64,000 nt of DNA from Osmia lignaria lignaria (lineage: Eukaryota; Arthropoda; Insecta; Hymenoptera; Megachilidae), in contig NC_135032.1 of the NCBI RefSeq assembly GCF_051020975.1, positions 2,356,001 through 2,420,000 on the forward strand, given 5' to 3'. A model generated the notes under the pieces. That model saw only the letters and a program-made list of their open reading frames with translations. It made no database searches and was not told where the DNA came from. Both the position numbers and the translations under genes were made by a program. Shown here piece after piece: positions 47,010 through 59,241 of the stretch (its first letter is position 1; each line of letters starts with the position of its first letter).

Positions 47010-48941
47010 ACATTTTGCCATAGCTCGCTTCGTTTCCGAGATATTTGCAGATTTATCTCAAGGGAAGGGGCCTGACGGACATATTTCGAGATATTTCTTC
47101 TTCTTGTTGTTCTTCTTCTGCACAGCTAAGCTGGAAGTGGCATTTGCAGCTCGCAATAGTGCAGAGTTATCTCAAAGAAAGGGGCCACGGTGTTTCTGTA
47201 TCTCTATTATGTTGGTGCGGCTTCGGAACTTTTAAATATCTTGATATATCTCGAGAACTACGCATCTGATCAAAAAATATCATAGAACATAAAAAGTAGG
47301 AAACTTAATTCTCTACAAAAAAGGTCTCTTAACATTTTGCCATAGCTCGCTTCGTTTCCAAGATACTTGCAGATTTATCTCAAGGGAAGGGGCCTGACGG
47401 ACATATTTCGAGATATTTCTTCTTCTTGTTGTTCTTCTTCTGCACAGCTAAACTGGAAGTGGCATTTCCAGCTCGCAGTAGTGCCGAGTTATCTCAAAGA
47501 AAGGGGCCACGGTGTTTCTGTATCTCTATTATGTTGGTGCGGCTTCGGAACTTTTAAATATCTTGATATATCTCGAGAACTACGCATCTGATCAAAAAAT
47601 ATCATAGAACATAAAAAGTAGAAAACTTAATTCTCTACAGAAAAGGTCTCTCAACATTTTGCCATAGCTCGCTTCGTTTCCGAGATATATGCAGATTTAT
47701 CTCAAGGGAAGGGGCCTGACGGACATATTTCGAGATATTTCTTCTTCTTGTTGTTCTTCTTCTGCACAGCTAAACTGGAAGTGGCATTTCCAGCTCGCAG
47801 TAGTGCAGAGTTATCTGAAAGAAAGGGGCCACGGTGTTTCTGTATCTCTATTATGTTGGTGCGGCTTCGGAACTTTTAAATATCTTGATATATCTCGAAA
47901 ACTACGCTTCTGATCAAAAAATATCATAGAACATAAATTGTAGGAAACATAATTCTCTACAAAAAAGGTCTCTTAACATTTTGCCATAGCTCGCTTCGCT
48001 TCCGAGATATATGCAGATTTATCTCAAGGGAAGGGGCCTGACGGACATATTTCGAGATATTTCTTCTTCTTGTTGTTCTTCTTCTGCACAGCTAAGCTGG
48101 AAGTGGCATTTGCAGCTCGCAATAGTGCAGAGTTATCTCAAAGAAAGGGGCCACGGTGTTTCTGTATCTCTATTATGTTGGTGCGGCTTCGGAACTTTTA
48201 AATATCTTGATATATCTCGAGAACTACGCATCTGATCAAATAATATCATAGAACATAAAAAGTAGGAAACTTAATTCTCCACAAATAAGGTCTCTTAACA
48301 TTTTGCCATAGCTCGCTTCGTTTCCGAGATATTTGCAGATTTATCTCAAGGGAAGGGGCCTGACGGACATATTTCGAGATATTTCTTCTTCTTGTTGTTC
48401 TTCTTCTGCACAGCTAAGCTGGAAGTGGCATTTGCAGCTCGCAATAGTGCAGAGTTATCTCAAAGAAAGGGGCCACGGTGTTTCTGTATCTCTATTATGT
48501 TGGTGCGGCTTCGGAACTTTTAAATATCTTGATATATCTCGAGAACTACGCATCTGATCAAATAATATCATAGAACATAAAAAGTAGGAAACTTAATTCT
48601 CCACAAATAAGGTCTCTTAACATTTTGCCATAGCTCGCTTCGTTTCCGAGATATTTGCAGATTTATCTCAAGGGAAGGGGCCTGACGAACATGTTTCGAG
48701 ATATTTCTTCTTCTTGTTGGTCTTCTTCTGCACAGCTAAGCTGGAAGTGGCATTTGCAGCTCGCAATAGTGCAGAGTTATCTCGAAGAAAGGGGCCACGG
48801 TGTTTCTGTATCTCTATTATGTTGGTGCGGCTTCGGATCTTTTAAATATCTCGATATATCTCGAAAACTACGCTTCTGATCAAAAAATATCATAGAACGT
48901 AAATTGTGGGAAACATAATTCTCTACAAAAAATGTCTCTTA
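47010..48941 (+). repeat. Six-unit block, copy 2 (units 147-152)
   Basis: Copy of units 140-145. Unit 149 has acquired CGCAGTAGTGCAG and unit 152 CTGACGAACATG. Its last four units are also the first four of the 13-unit repeat, so the higher-order repeats of regions V and VI share a building block. Confidence 0.85.
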
Positions 48942-51838
48942 ACATTTTGCCATAGCTCGCTTCGTTTCCGAGATATTTGCAGATTTATCTCAAGGGAAGG
49001 GGTCTGACGGACATATTTCGAGATATTTCTTCTTCTTGTTGTTCTTCTTCTGCACAGCTAAACTGGAAGTGGCATTTCCAGCTCGCAGTAGTGCCGAGTT
49101 ATCTCAAAGAAAGGGGCCACGGTGTTTCTGTATCTCTATTATGTTGGTGCGGCTTCGGAACTTTTAAATATCTTGATATATCTCGAGAACTACGCATCTG
49201 ATCGAAAAATATCATAGAACACAAAAAGTAGAAAACTTAATTCTCTACAGAAAAGGTCTCTCAACATTTTGCCATAGCTCGCTTCGTTTCCGAGATATAT
49301 GCAGATTTATCTCAAGGGAAGGGGCCTGACGGACATATTTCGAGATATTTCTTCTTCTTGTTGTTCTTCTTCTGCACAGCTAAACTGGAAGTGGCATTTC
49401 CAGCTCGCAATAGTGCAGAGTTATCTGAAAGAAAGGGGCCACGGTGTTTCTGTATCTCTATTATGTTGGTGCGGCTTCGGAACTTTTAAATATCTTGATA
49501 TATCTCGAAAACTACGCTTCTGATCAAAAAATATCATAGAACATAAATTGTAGGAAACATAATTCTCTACAAAAAAGGTCTCTTAACATTTTGCCATAGC
49601 TCGCTTCGCTTCCGAGATATATGCAGATTTATCTCAAGGGAAGGGGCCTGACGGACATATTTCGAGATATTTCTTCTTCTTGTTGTTCTTCTTCTGCACA
49701 GCTAAGCTGGAAGTGGCATTTGCAGCTCGCAATAGTGCAGAGTTATCTCAAAGAAAGGGGCCACGGTGTTTCTGTATCTCTATTATGTTGGTGCGGCTTC
49801 GGAACTTTTAAATATCTTGATATATCTCCAGAACTACGCATCTGATCAAAAAATATCATAGAACATAAAAAGTAGGAAACTTAATTCTCTACAAAAAAGG
49901 TCTCTTAACATTTTGCCATAGCTCGCTTCGTTTCCAAGATACTTGCAGATTTATCTCAAGGGAAGGGGCCTGACGGACATATTTCGAGATATTTCTTCTT
50001 CTTGTTGTTCTTCTTCTGCACAGCTAAACTGGAAGTGGCATTTCCAGCTCGCAGTAGTGCCGAGTTATCTCAAAGAAAGGGGCCACGGTGTTTCTGTATC
50101 TCTATTATGTTGGTGCGGCTTCGGAACTTTTAAATATCTTGATATATCTCGAGAACTACGCATCTGATCAAAAAATATCATAGAACATAAAAAGTAGAAA
50201 ACTTAATTCTCTACAAAAAAGGTCTCTCAACATTTTGCCATAGCTCGCTTCGTTTCCGAGATATATGCAGATTTATCTCAAGGGAAGGGGCCTGACGGAC
50301 ATATTTCGAGATATTTCTTCTTCTTGTTGTTCTTCTTCTGCACAGCTAAACTGGAAGTGGCATTTCCAGCTCGCAATAGTGCAGAGTTATCTGAAAGAAA
50401 GGGGCCACGGTGTTTCTGTATCTCTATTATGTTGGTGCGGCTTCGGAACTTTTAAATATCTTGATATATCTCGAAAACTACGCTTCTGATCAAAAAATAT
50501 CATAGAACATAAATTGTAGGAAACATAATTCTCTACAAAAAAGGTCTCTTAACATTTTGCCATAGCTCGCTTCGCTTCCGAGATATATGCAGATTTATCT
50601 CAAGGGAAGGGGCCTGACGGACATATTTCGAGATATTTCTTCTTCTTGTTGTTCTTCTTCTGCACAGCTAAGCTGGAAGTGGCATTTGCAGCTCGCAATA
50701 GTGCAGAGTTATCTCAAAGAAAGGGGCCACGGTGTTTCTGTATCTCTATTATGTTGGTGCGGCTTCGGAACTTTTAAATATCTTGATATATCTCGAGAGC
50801 AACGCATCCGATCAAAAAATATCATAGAACATAAAAAGTAGGAAACTTAATTCTCTACAAAAAAGGTCTCTTAACATTTTGCCATAGCTCGCTTCGTTTC
50901 CGAGATATTTGCAGATTTATCTCGAGGGAAGGGGCCTGACGGACATATTTCGAGATATTTCTTCTTCTTGTTGTTCTTCTTCTGCACAGCTAAGCTGGAC
51001 GTGGCATTTACAGCTCGCAAAGTGCAGAGTTATCTCAAAGAAAGGGGCCACGGTGTTTCTGTATCTCTATTATGTTGGTGCGACTTCGGAACTTTTAAAT
51101 ATCTTGATATATCTCGAGAACTACGCATCTGATCAAAAAATATCATAGAACATAAAAAGTAGGAAACTTAATTCTCTACAAAAAAGGTCTCTTAACATTT
51201 TGCCATAGCTCGCTTCGTTTCCAAGATACTTGCAGATTTATCTCAAGGGAAGGGGCCTGACGGACATATTTCGAGATATTTCTTCTTCTTGTTGTTCTTC
51301 TTCTGCACAGCTAAACTGGAAGTGGCATTTCCAGCTCGCAGTAGTGCCGAGTTATCTCAAAGAAAGGGGCCACGGTGTTTCTGTATCTCTATTATGTTGG
51401 TGCGGCTTCGGAACTTTTAAATATCTTGATATATCTCGAGAACTACGCATCTGATCAAAAAATATCATAGAACATAAAAAGTAGAAAACTTAATTCTCTA
51501 CAAAAAAGGTCTCTCAACATTTTGCCATAGCTCGCTTCGTTTCCGAGATACTTGCAGATTTATCTCAAGGGAAGGGGCCTGACGGACATATTTCGAGATA
51601 TTTCTTCTTCTTGTTGTTCTTCTTCTGCACAGCTAAACTGGAAGTGGCATTTCCAGCTCGCAGTAGTGCCGAGTTATCTCAAAGAAAGGGGCCACGGTGT
51701 TTCTGTATCTCTATTATGTTGGTGCGGCTTCGGAACTTTTAAATATCTTGATATATCTCGAGAACTACGCATCTGATCAAAAAATATCATAGAACATAAA
51801 AAGTAGAAAACTTAATTCTCTACAAAAAAGGTCTCTCA
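47654..51838 (+). repeat. 13-unit repeat, copy 1 (units 149-161)
   Basis: 4185 bp, 13 units minus one base. Rare variants shared with copy 2 at the same position: GATCGAAAAAT with AACACAAAAAG (153), ATATCTCCAGAAC (155), GAGAGCAACGCATCCG (158), GCAAAGTGCAG with TGCGACTTCGG (159) and CCGAGATACTTGCAG (161). The translated frames differ from copy 2 only in units 149 and 152. Confidence 0.93.
50874..51194 (+). repeat. 321-bp monomer (unit 159)
   Basis: G-like unit (ATCTCGAGGG, GGACGTGG, TTTACAG) with one T deleted at GCAAAGTGCAG (usual GCAATAGTGCAG), which shifts the frame. It also has TGCGACTTCGG. It is repeated at units 172 and 177. Confidence 0.92.
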
Positions 51839-54800
51839 ACATTTTGCCATAGCTCGCTTCGTTTCCGAGATATATGCAGATTTATCTCAAGGGAAGGGGC
51901 CTGACGGACATATTTCGAGATATTTCTTCTTCTTGTTGTTCTTCTTCTGCACAGCTAAACTGGAAGTGGCATTTCCAGCTCGCAATAGTGCAGAGTTATC
52001 TGAAAGAAAGGGGCCACGGTGTTTCTGTATCTCTATTATGTTGGTGCGGCTTCGGAACTTTTAAATATCTTGATATATCTCGAAAACTACGCTTCTGATC
52101 AAAAAATATCATAGAACATAAATTGTAGGAAACATAATTCTCTACAAAAAAGGTCTCTTAACATTTTGCCATAGCTCGCTTCGCTTCCGAGATATATGCA
52201 GATTTATCTCAAGGGAAGGGGCCTGACGGACATATTTCGAGATATTTCTTCTTCTTGTTGTTCTTCTTCTGCACAGCTAAGCTGGAAGTGGCATTTGCAG
52301 CTCGCAATAGTGCAGAGTTATCTCAAAGAAAGGGGCCACGGTGTTTCTGTATCTCTATTATGTTGGTGCGGCTTCGGAACTTTTAAATATCTTGATATAT
52401 CTCGAGAACTACGCATCTGATCAAATAATATCATAGAACATAAAAAGTAGGAAACTTAATTCTCCACAAATAAGGTCTCTTAACATTTTGCCATAGCTCG
52501 CTTCGTTTCCGAGATATTTGCAGATTTATCTCAAGGGAAGGGGCCTGACGGACATATTTCGAGATATTTCTTCTTCTTGTTGTTCTTCTTCTGCACAGCT
52601 AAGCTGGAAGTGGCATTTGCAGCTCGCAATAGTGCAGAGTTATCTCAAAGAAAGGGGCCACGGTGTTTCTGTATCTCTATTATGTTGGTGCGGCTTCGGA
52701 ACTTTTAAATATCTTGATATATCTCGAGAACTACGCATCTGATCAAATAATATCATAGAACATAAAAAGTAGGAAACTTAATTCTCCACAAATAAGGTCT
52801 CTTAACATTTTGCCATAGCTCGCTTCGTTTCCGAGATATTTGCAGATTTATCTCAAGGGAAGGGGCCTGACGGACATGTTTCGAGATATTTCTTCTTCTT
52901 GTTGGTCTTCTTCTGCACAGCTAAGCTGGAAGTGGCATTTGCAGCTCGCAATAGTGCAGAGTTATCTCGAAGAAAGGGGCCACGGTGTTTCTGTATCTCT
53001 ATTATGTTGGTGCGGCTTCGGATCTTTTAAATATCTCGATATATCTCGAAAACTACGCTTCTGATCAAAAAATATCATAGAACGTAAATTGTGGGAAACA
53101 TAATTCTCTACAAAAAATGTCTCTTAACATTTTGCCATAGCTCGCTTCGTTTCCGAGATATTTGCAGATTTATCTCAAGGGAAGGGGTCTGACGGACATA
53201 TTTCGAGATATTTCTTCTTCTTGTTGTTCTTCTTCTGCACAGCTAAACTGGAAGTGGCATTTCCAGCTCGCAGTAGTGCCGAGTTATCTCAAAGAAAGGG
53301 GCCACGGTGTTTCTGTATCTCTATTATGTTGGTGCGGCTTCGGAACTTTTAAATATCTTGATATATCTCGAGAACTACGCATCTGATCGAAAAATATCAT
53401 AGAACACAAAAAGTAGAAAACTTAATTCTCTACAGAAAAGGTCTCTCAACATTTTGCCATAGCTCGCTTCGTTTCCGAGATATATGCAGATTTATCTCAA
53501 GGGAAGGGGCCTGACGGACATATTTCGAGATATTTCTTCTTCTTGTTGTTCTTCTTCTGCACAGCTAAACTGGAAGTGGCATTTCCAGCTCGCAATAGTG
53601 CAGAGTTATCTGAAAGAAAGGGGCCACGGTGTTTCTGTATCTCTATTATGTTGGTGCGGCTTCGGAACTTTTAAATATCTTGATATATCTCGAAAACTAC
53701 GCTTCTGATCAAAAAATATCATAGAACATAAATTGTAGGAAACATAATTCTCTACAAAAAAGGTCTCTTAACATTTTGCCATAGCTCGCTTCGCTTCCGA
53801 GATATATGCAGATTTATCTCAAGGGAAGGGGCCTGACGGACATATTTCGAGATATTTCTTCTTCTTGTTGTTCTTCTTCTGCACAGCTAAGCTGGAAGTG
53901 GCATTTGCAGCTCGCAATAGTGCAGAGTTATCTCAAAGAAAGGGGCCACGGTGTTTCTGTATCTCTATTATGTTGGTGCGGCTTCGGAACTTTTAAATAT
54001 CTTGATATATCTCCAGAACTACGCATCTGATCAAAAAATATCATAGAACATAAAAAGTAGGAAACTTAATTCTCTACAAAAAAGGTCTCTTAACATTTTG
54101 CCATAGCTCGCTTCGTTTCCAAGATACTTGCAGATTTATCTCAAGGGAAGGGGCCTGACGGACATATTTCGAGATATTTCTTCTTCTTGTTGTTCTTCTT
54201 CTGCACAGCTAAACTGGAAGTGGCATTTCCAGCTCGCAGTAGTGCCGAGTTATCTCAAAGAAAGGGGCCACGGTGTTTCTGTATCTCTATTATGTTGGTG
54301 CGGCTTCGGAACTTTTAAATATCTTGATATATCTCGAGAACTACGCATCTGATCAAAAAATATCATAGAACATAAAAAGTAGAAAACTTAATTCTCTACA
54401 AAAAAGGTCTCTCAACATTTTGCCATAGCTCGCTTCGTTTCCGAGATATATGCAGATTTATCTCAAGGGAAGGGGCCTGACGGACATATTTCGAGATATT
54501 TCTTCTTCTTGTTGTTCTTCTTCTGCACAGCTAAACTGGAAGTGGCATTTCCAGCTCGCAATAGTGCAGAGTTATCTGAAAGAAAGGGGCCACGGTGTTT
54601 CTGTATCTCTATTATGTTGGTGCGGCTTCGGAACTTTTAAATATCTTGATATATCTCGAAAACTACGCTTCTGATCAAAAAATATCATAGAACATAAATT
54701 GTAGGAAACATAATTCTCTACAAAAAAGGTCTCTTAACATTTTGCCATAGCTCGCTTCGCTTCCGAGATATATGCAGATTTATCTCAAGGGAAGGGGCCT

Positions 54801-56023
54801 GACGGACATATTTCGAGATATTTCTTCTTCTTGTTGTTCTTCTTCTGCACAGCTAAGCTGGAAGTGGCATTTGCAGCTCGCAATAGTGCAGAGTTATCTC
54901 AAAGAAAGGGGCCACGGTGTTTCTGTATCTCTATTATGTTGGTGCGGCTTCGGAACTTTTAAATATCTTGATATATCTCGAGAGCAACGCATCCGATCAA
55001 AAAATATCATAGAACATAAAAAGTAGGAAACTTAATTCTCTACAAAAAAGGTCTCTTAACATTTTGCCATAGCTCGCTTCGTTTCCGAGATATTTGCAGA
55101 TTTATCTCGAGGGAAGGGGCCTGACGGACATATTTCGAGATATTTCTTCTTCTTGTTGTTCTTCTTCTGCACAGCTAAGCTGGACGTGGCATTTACAGCT
55201 CGCAAAGTGCAGAGTTATCTCAAAGAAAGGGGCCACGGTGTTTCTGTATCTCTATTATGTTGGTGCGACTTCGGAACTTTTAAATATCTTGATATATCTC
55301 GAGAACTACGCATCTGATCAAAAAATATCATAGAACATAAAAAGTAGGAAACTTAATTCTCTACAAAAAAGGTCTCTTAACATTTTGCCATAGCTCGCTT
55401 CGTTTCCAAGATACTTGCAGATTTATCTCAAGGGAAGGGGCCTGACGGACATATTTCGAGATATTTCTTCTTCTTGTTGTTCTTCTTCTGCACAGCTAAA
55501 CTGGAAGTGGCATTTCCAGCTCGCAGTAGTGCCGAGTTATCTCAAAGAAAGGGGCCACGGTGTTTCTGTATCTCTATTATGTTGGTGCGGCTTCGGAACT
55601 TTTAAATATCTTGATATATCTCGAGAACTACGCATCTGATCAAAAAATATCATAGAACATAAAAAGTAGAAAACTTAATTCTCTACAAAAAAGGTCTCTC
55701 AACATTTTGCCATAGCTCGCTTCGTTTCCGAGATACTTGCAGATTTATCTCAAGGGAAGGGGCCTGACGGACATATTTCGAGATATTTCTTCTTCTTGTT
55801 GTTCTTCTTCTGCACAGCTAAACTGGAAGTGGCATTTCCAGCTCGCAGTAGTGCCGAGTTATCTCAAAGAAAGGGGCCACGGTGTTTCTGTATCTCTATT
55901 ATGTTGGTGCGGCTTCGGAACTTTTAAATATCTTGATATATCTCGAGAACTACGCATCTGATCAAAAAATATCATAGAACATAAAAAGTAGAAAACTTAA
56001 TTCTCTACAAAAAAGGTCTCTCA
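51839..56023 (+). repeat. 13-unit repeat, copy 2 (units 162-174)
   Basis: Directly adjacent second copy, also 4185 bp, carrying every rare marker of copy 1. It lacks the two changes private to copy 1 (CGCAGTAGTGCAG in 149 and GACGAACATG in 152), which therefore probably arose after the duplication. So few differences over 4 kb point to a recent event. Confidence 0.93.
55059..55379 (+). repeat. 321-bp monomer (unit 172)
   Basis: Copy of unit 159 inside the second 13-unit repeat, with the same deletion and the same TGCGACTTCGG. Confidence 0.92.
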
Positions 56024-56988
56024 ACATTTTGCCATAGCTCGCTTCGTTTCCGAGATATATGCAGATTTATCTCAAGGGAAGGGGCCTGACGGACATATTT
56101 CGAGATATTTCTTCTTCTTGTTGTTCTTCTTCTGCACAGCTAAACTGGAAGTGGCATTTCCAGCTCGCAATAGTGCAGAGTTATCTGAAAGAAAGGGGCC
56201 ACGGTGTTTCTGTATCTCTATTATGTTGGTGCGGCTTCGGAACTTTTAAATATCTTGATATATCTCGAAAACTACGCTTCTGATCAAAAAATATCATAGA
56301 ACATAAATTGTAGGAAACATAATTCTCTACAAAAAAGGTCTCTTAACATTTTGCCATAGCTCGCTTCGCTTCCGAGATATATGCAGATTTATCTCAAGGG
56401 AAGGGGCCTGACGGACATATTTCGAGATATTTCTTCTTCTTGTTGTTCTTCTTCTGCACAGCTAAGCTGGAAGTGGCATTTGCAGCTCGCAATAGTGCAG
56501 AGTTATCTCAAAGAAAGGGGCCACGGTGTTTCTGTATCTCTATTATGTTGGTGCGGCTTCGGAACTTTTAAATATCTTGATATATCTCGAGAGCAACGCA
56601 TCCGATCAAAAAATATCATAGAACATAAAAAGTAGGAAACTTAATTCTCTACAAAAAAGGTCTCTTAACATTTTGCCATAGCTCGCTTCGTTTCCGAGAT
56701 ATTTGCAGATTTATCTCGAGGGAAGGGGCCTGACGGACATATTTCGAGATATTTCTTCTTCTTGTTGTTCTTCTTCTGCACAGCTAAGCTGGACGTGGCA
56801 TTTACAGCTCGCAAAGTGCAGAGTTATCTCAAAGAAAGGGGCCACGGTGTTTCTGTATCTCTATTATGTTGGTGCGGCTTCGGAACTTTTAAATATCTTG
56901 ATATATCTCGAGAACTACGCATCTGATCAAAAAATATCATAGAACATAAAAAGTAGGAAACTTAATTCTCTACAAATAAGGTCTCTTA
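56024..56988 (+). repeat. Three-unit partial copy (units 175-177)
   Basis: N2, A/E with GAGAGCAACG and the 321-bp unit, in the order seen at units 157-159 and 170-172, displaced by 1609 bp from the nearest copy. After it the array changes to region VII types, so this is the right edge of the 13-unit family. Confidence 0.88.
56668..56988 (+). repeat. 321-bp monomer (unit 177)
   Basis: Has the GCAAAGTGCAG deletion of units 159 and 172 but the usual TGCGGCTTCGG, and ends CTCTACAAATAAGG. It therefore either derives from an older version of the unit or was corrected by conversion. Confidence 0.92.
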
Positions 56989-58920
56989 ACATTTTGCCAT
57001 AGCTCGCTTCGTTTCCGAGATATTTGCAGATTTATCTCAAGGGAAGGGGCCTGACGGACATTTTTCGAGATATTTCTTCTTCTTGTTGTTCTTCTTCTGC
57101 ACAGCTAAGCTGGAAGTGGCATTTGCAGCTCGCAATAGTGCAGAGTTATCTCGAAGAAAGGGGCCACGGTGTTTCTGTATCTCTATTATGTTGTTGCGGC
57201 TTCGGAACTTTTAAATATCTTGATATATCTCGAGAACTACGCATCTGATCAAAAAATATCATAGAACATAAAAAGTAGGAAACTTAATTCTCTACAAAAA
57301 AGGTCTCTTAACATTTTGCCATAGCTCGCTTCGTTTCCAAGATACTTGCAGATTTATCTCAAGGGAAGGGGCCTGACGGACATATTTCGAGATATTTCTT
57401 CTTCTTGTTGTTCTTCTTCTGCACAGCTAAACTGGAAGTGGCATTTGCAGCTCGCAATAGGGCAGAGTTATCTCGAAGAAAGGGGCCACGGTGTTTCTGT
57501 ATCTCTATTATGTTGTTGCGGCTTCGGAACTTTTAAATATCTTGATATATCTCGAGAACTACGCATCTGATCAAAAAATATCATAGAACATAAAAAGTAG
57601 GAAACTTAATTCTCTACAAAAAAGGTCTCTTAACATTTTGCCATAGCTCGCTTCGTTTCCAAGATACTTGCAGATATATCTCAAGGGAAGGGGCCTGACG
57701 GACATATTTCGAGATATTTCTTCTTCTTGTTGTTCTTCTTCTGCACAGCTAAACTGAGGGTGGCATTTCCAGCTCGCAGTAGTGCCGAGTTATCTCAAAG
57801 AAAGGGGCCACGGTGTTTCTGTATCTCTATTATGTTGGTGCGGCTTCGGAACTTTAAAATATCTTGATATATCTCGAGAACTACGCGTCTGATCAAAAAA
57901 TATCATAGAACATAAAAAGTAGGAAACATAATTCTGTACAAAAAAGGTCTCTTAACATTTTGCCATAGCTCGCTTCGTTTCCGAGATATTTGCAGATTCA
58001 GCTCAAAGGAACTGGCCTGACGGACATATTTCGAGATATTTCTTCTTCTTGTTGTTCTTCTTCTGCACAGCTAAGCTGGAAGTGGCATTTACAGCTCGCA
58101 ATAGTGCAGAGTTATCTCAAAGAATGGGGCCACGGTGTTTCTGTATCTCTATTATGTTGGTGCGGCTTCGGAACTTTTAAATATCTTGATATATCTCGAG
58201 AACTACGCATCTGATCAAAAAATATCATAGAGCATAAAAAGTAGGAAACCTAATTCTCTACAAAAAAGGTCTCTTAACATTTTGCCATAGCTCGCTTCGT
58301 TTCCGAGATATTTGCAGATTTATCTCAAGGGAAGGGGCCTGACGGACATATTTCGAGATATTTCTTCTTCTTGTTGTTCTTCTTCTGCACAGCTAAGCTG
58401 GAAGTGGCATTTGCGGCTCGCACTAGTGCAGACTTATCTCAACGAAAGGGGCCACGGTGTTTCTGTATCTCTATTATGTTGGTGCGGCTTCGGAACTTTT
58501 AAATATCTTGATATATCTCGAGAACTACGCATCTGATCAAAAAATGTCATAGAACGTAAAAAGTAGGAAACTTAATTCTCTACAAAAAAGGTCTCTTAAC
58601 ATTTTGCCATAGCTCTCTTCGTTTCCGAGATATTTCCAGATTTATCTCAAGGGAAGGGGCCTCACGGACATATTTCGAGATATTTCTTCTTCTTGTGGTT
58701 CTTCTTCTGCACAGCTAAACTGGAAGTGGCATCTCCAGCTCGCAATAGTGCAGAGTTATCTCAAAGAAAGGAGCCACGGTGTTTCTGTATCTCTATTATG
58801 TTGGTGCGGCTTCGGAACTTTTAAATATCTTGATATATCTCGAGAACTACGCGTCTGCTCAAAAAATATCATAGAACATAAAAAGTAGGAAACATAATTC
58901 TGTACAAAAAAGGTCTCTTA

Positions 58921-59241
58921 ACATTTTGCCATAGCTCGCTTCGTTTCCGAGATATTTGCAGATTTATCTCAAGGGAAGGGGCCTGACGGACATATTTCGA
59001 GATATTTCTTCTTCTTGTTGTTCCTCTTCTGCACAGTAAGCTGGAAGTGGCATTTGCAGCTCGCAATAGTGCAGAGTTATCTCAAAGAAAGGGGCCACGG
59101 TGTTTCTGTATCTCTATTATGTTGGTGCGGATTCGGAACTTTTAAATATCTTGATATATCTCGAGAACTACGCATCTGATCAAAAAATATCATAGAACAT
59201 AGAAAGTAGGAAACTTAATTCTCTACAAAAAAGGTCTCTTA
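58921..59241 (+). repeat. 321-bp monomer (unit 184)
   Basis: One C is deleted at GCACAGTAAG (usual GCACAGCTAAG), which breaks both the open frame and the CAGCT-A-AGCTG dyad. Unit 190, its partner in the second copy, is intact, so the deletion came after the duplication or was lost by conversion. Confidence 0.9.

Larger units (their letters stand above)
46688..56988 (+). repeat. Region VI, units 146-177: 13-unit higher-order repeat
   Basis: A V/C entry (146-148) is followed by two full copies of a 13-unit repeat and a partial three-unit repeat of part of it. Members are N2, A, A, W, V, N2, A with CTCCAGAAC, V, N2, A/E with GAGAGCAACG, a 321-bp G-like unit, V, V. All W units end here: unit 165 is the last one in the window. 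Confidence 0.92.

Noticed and set aside
58869..59066. Minus-strand open frame of 65 codons
   Set aside because: It runs across the boundary of units 183 and 184 and exists only because of the 1-bp deletion in unit 184.
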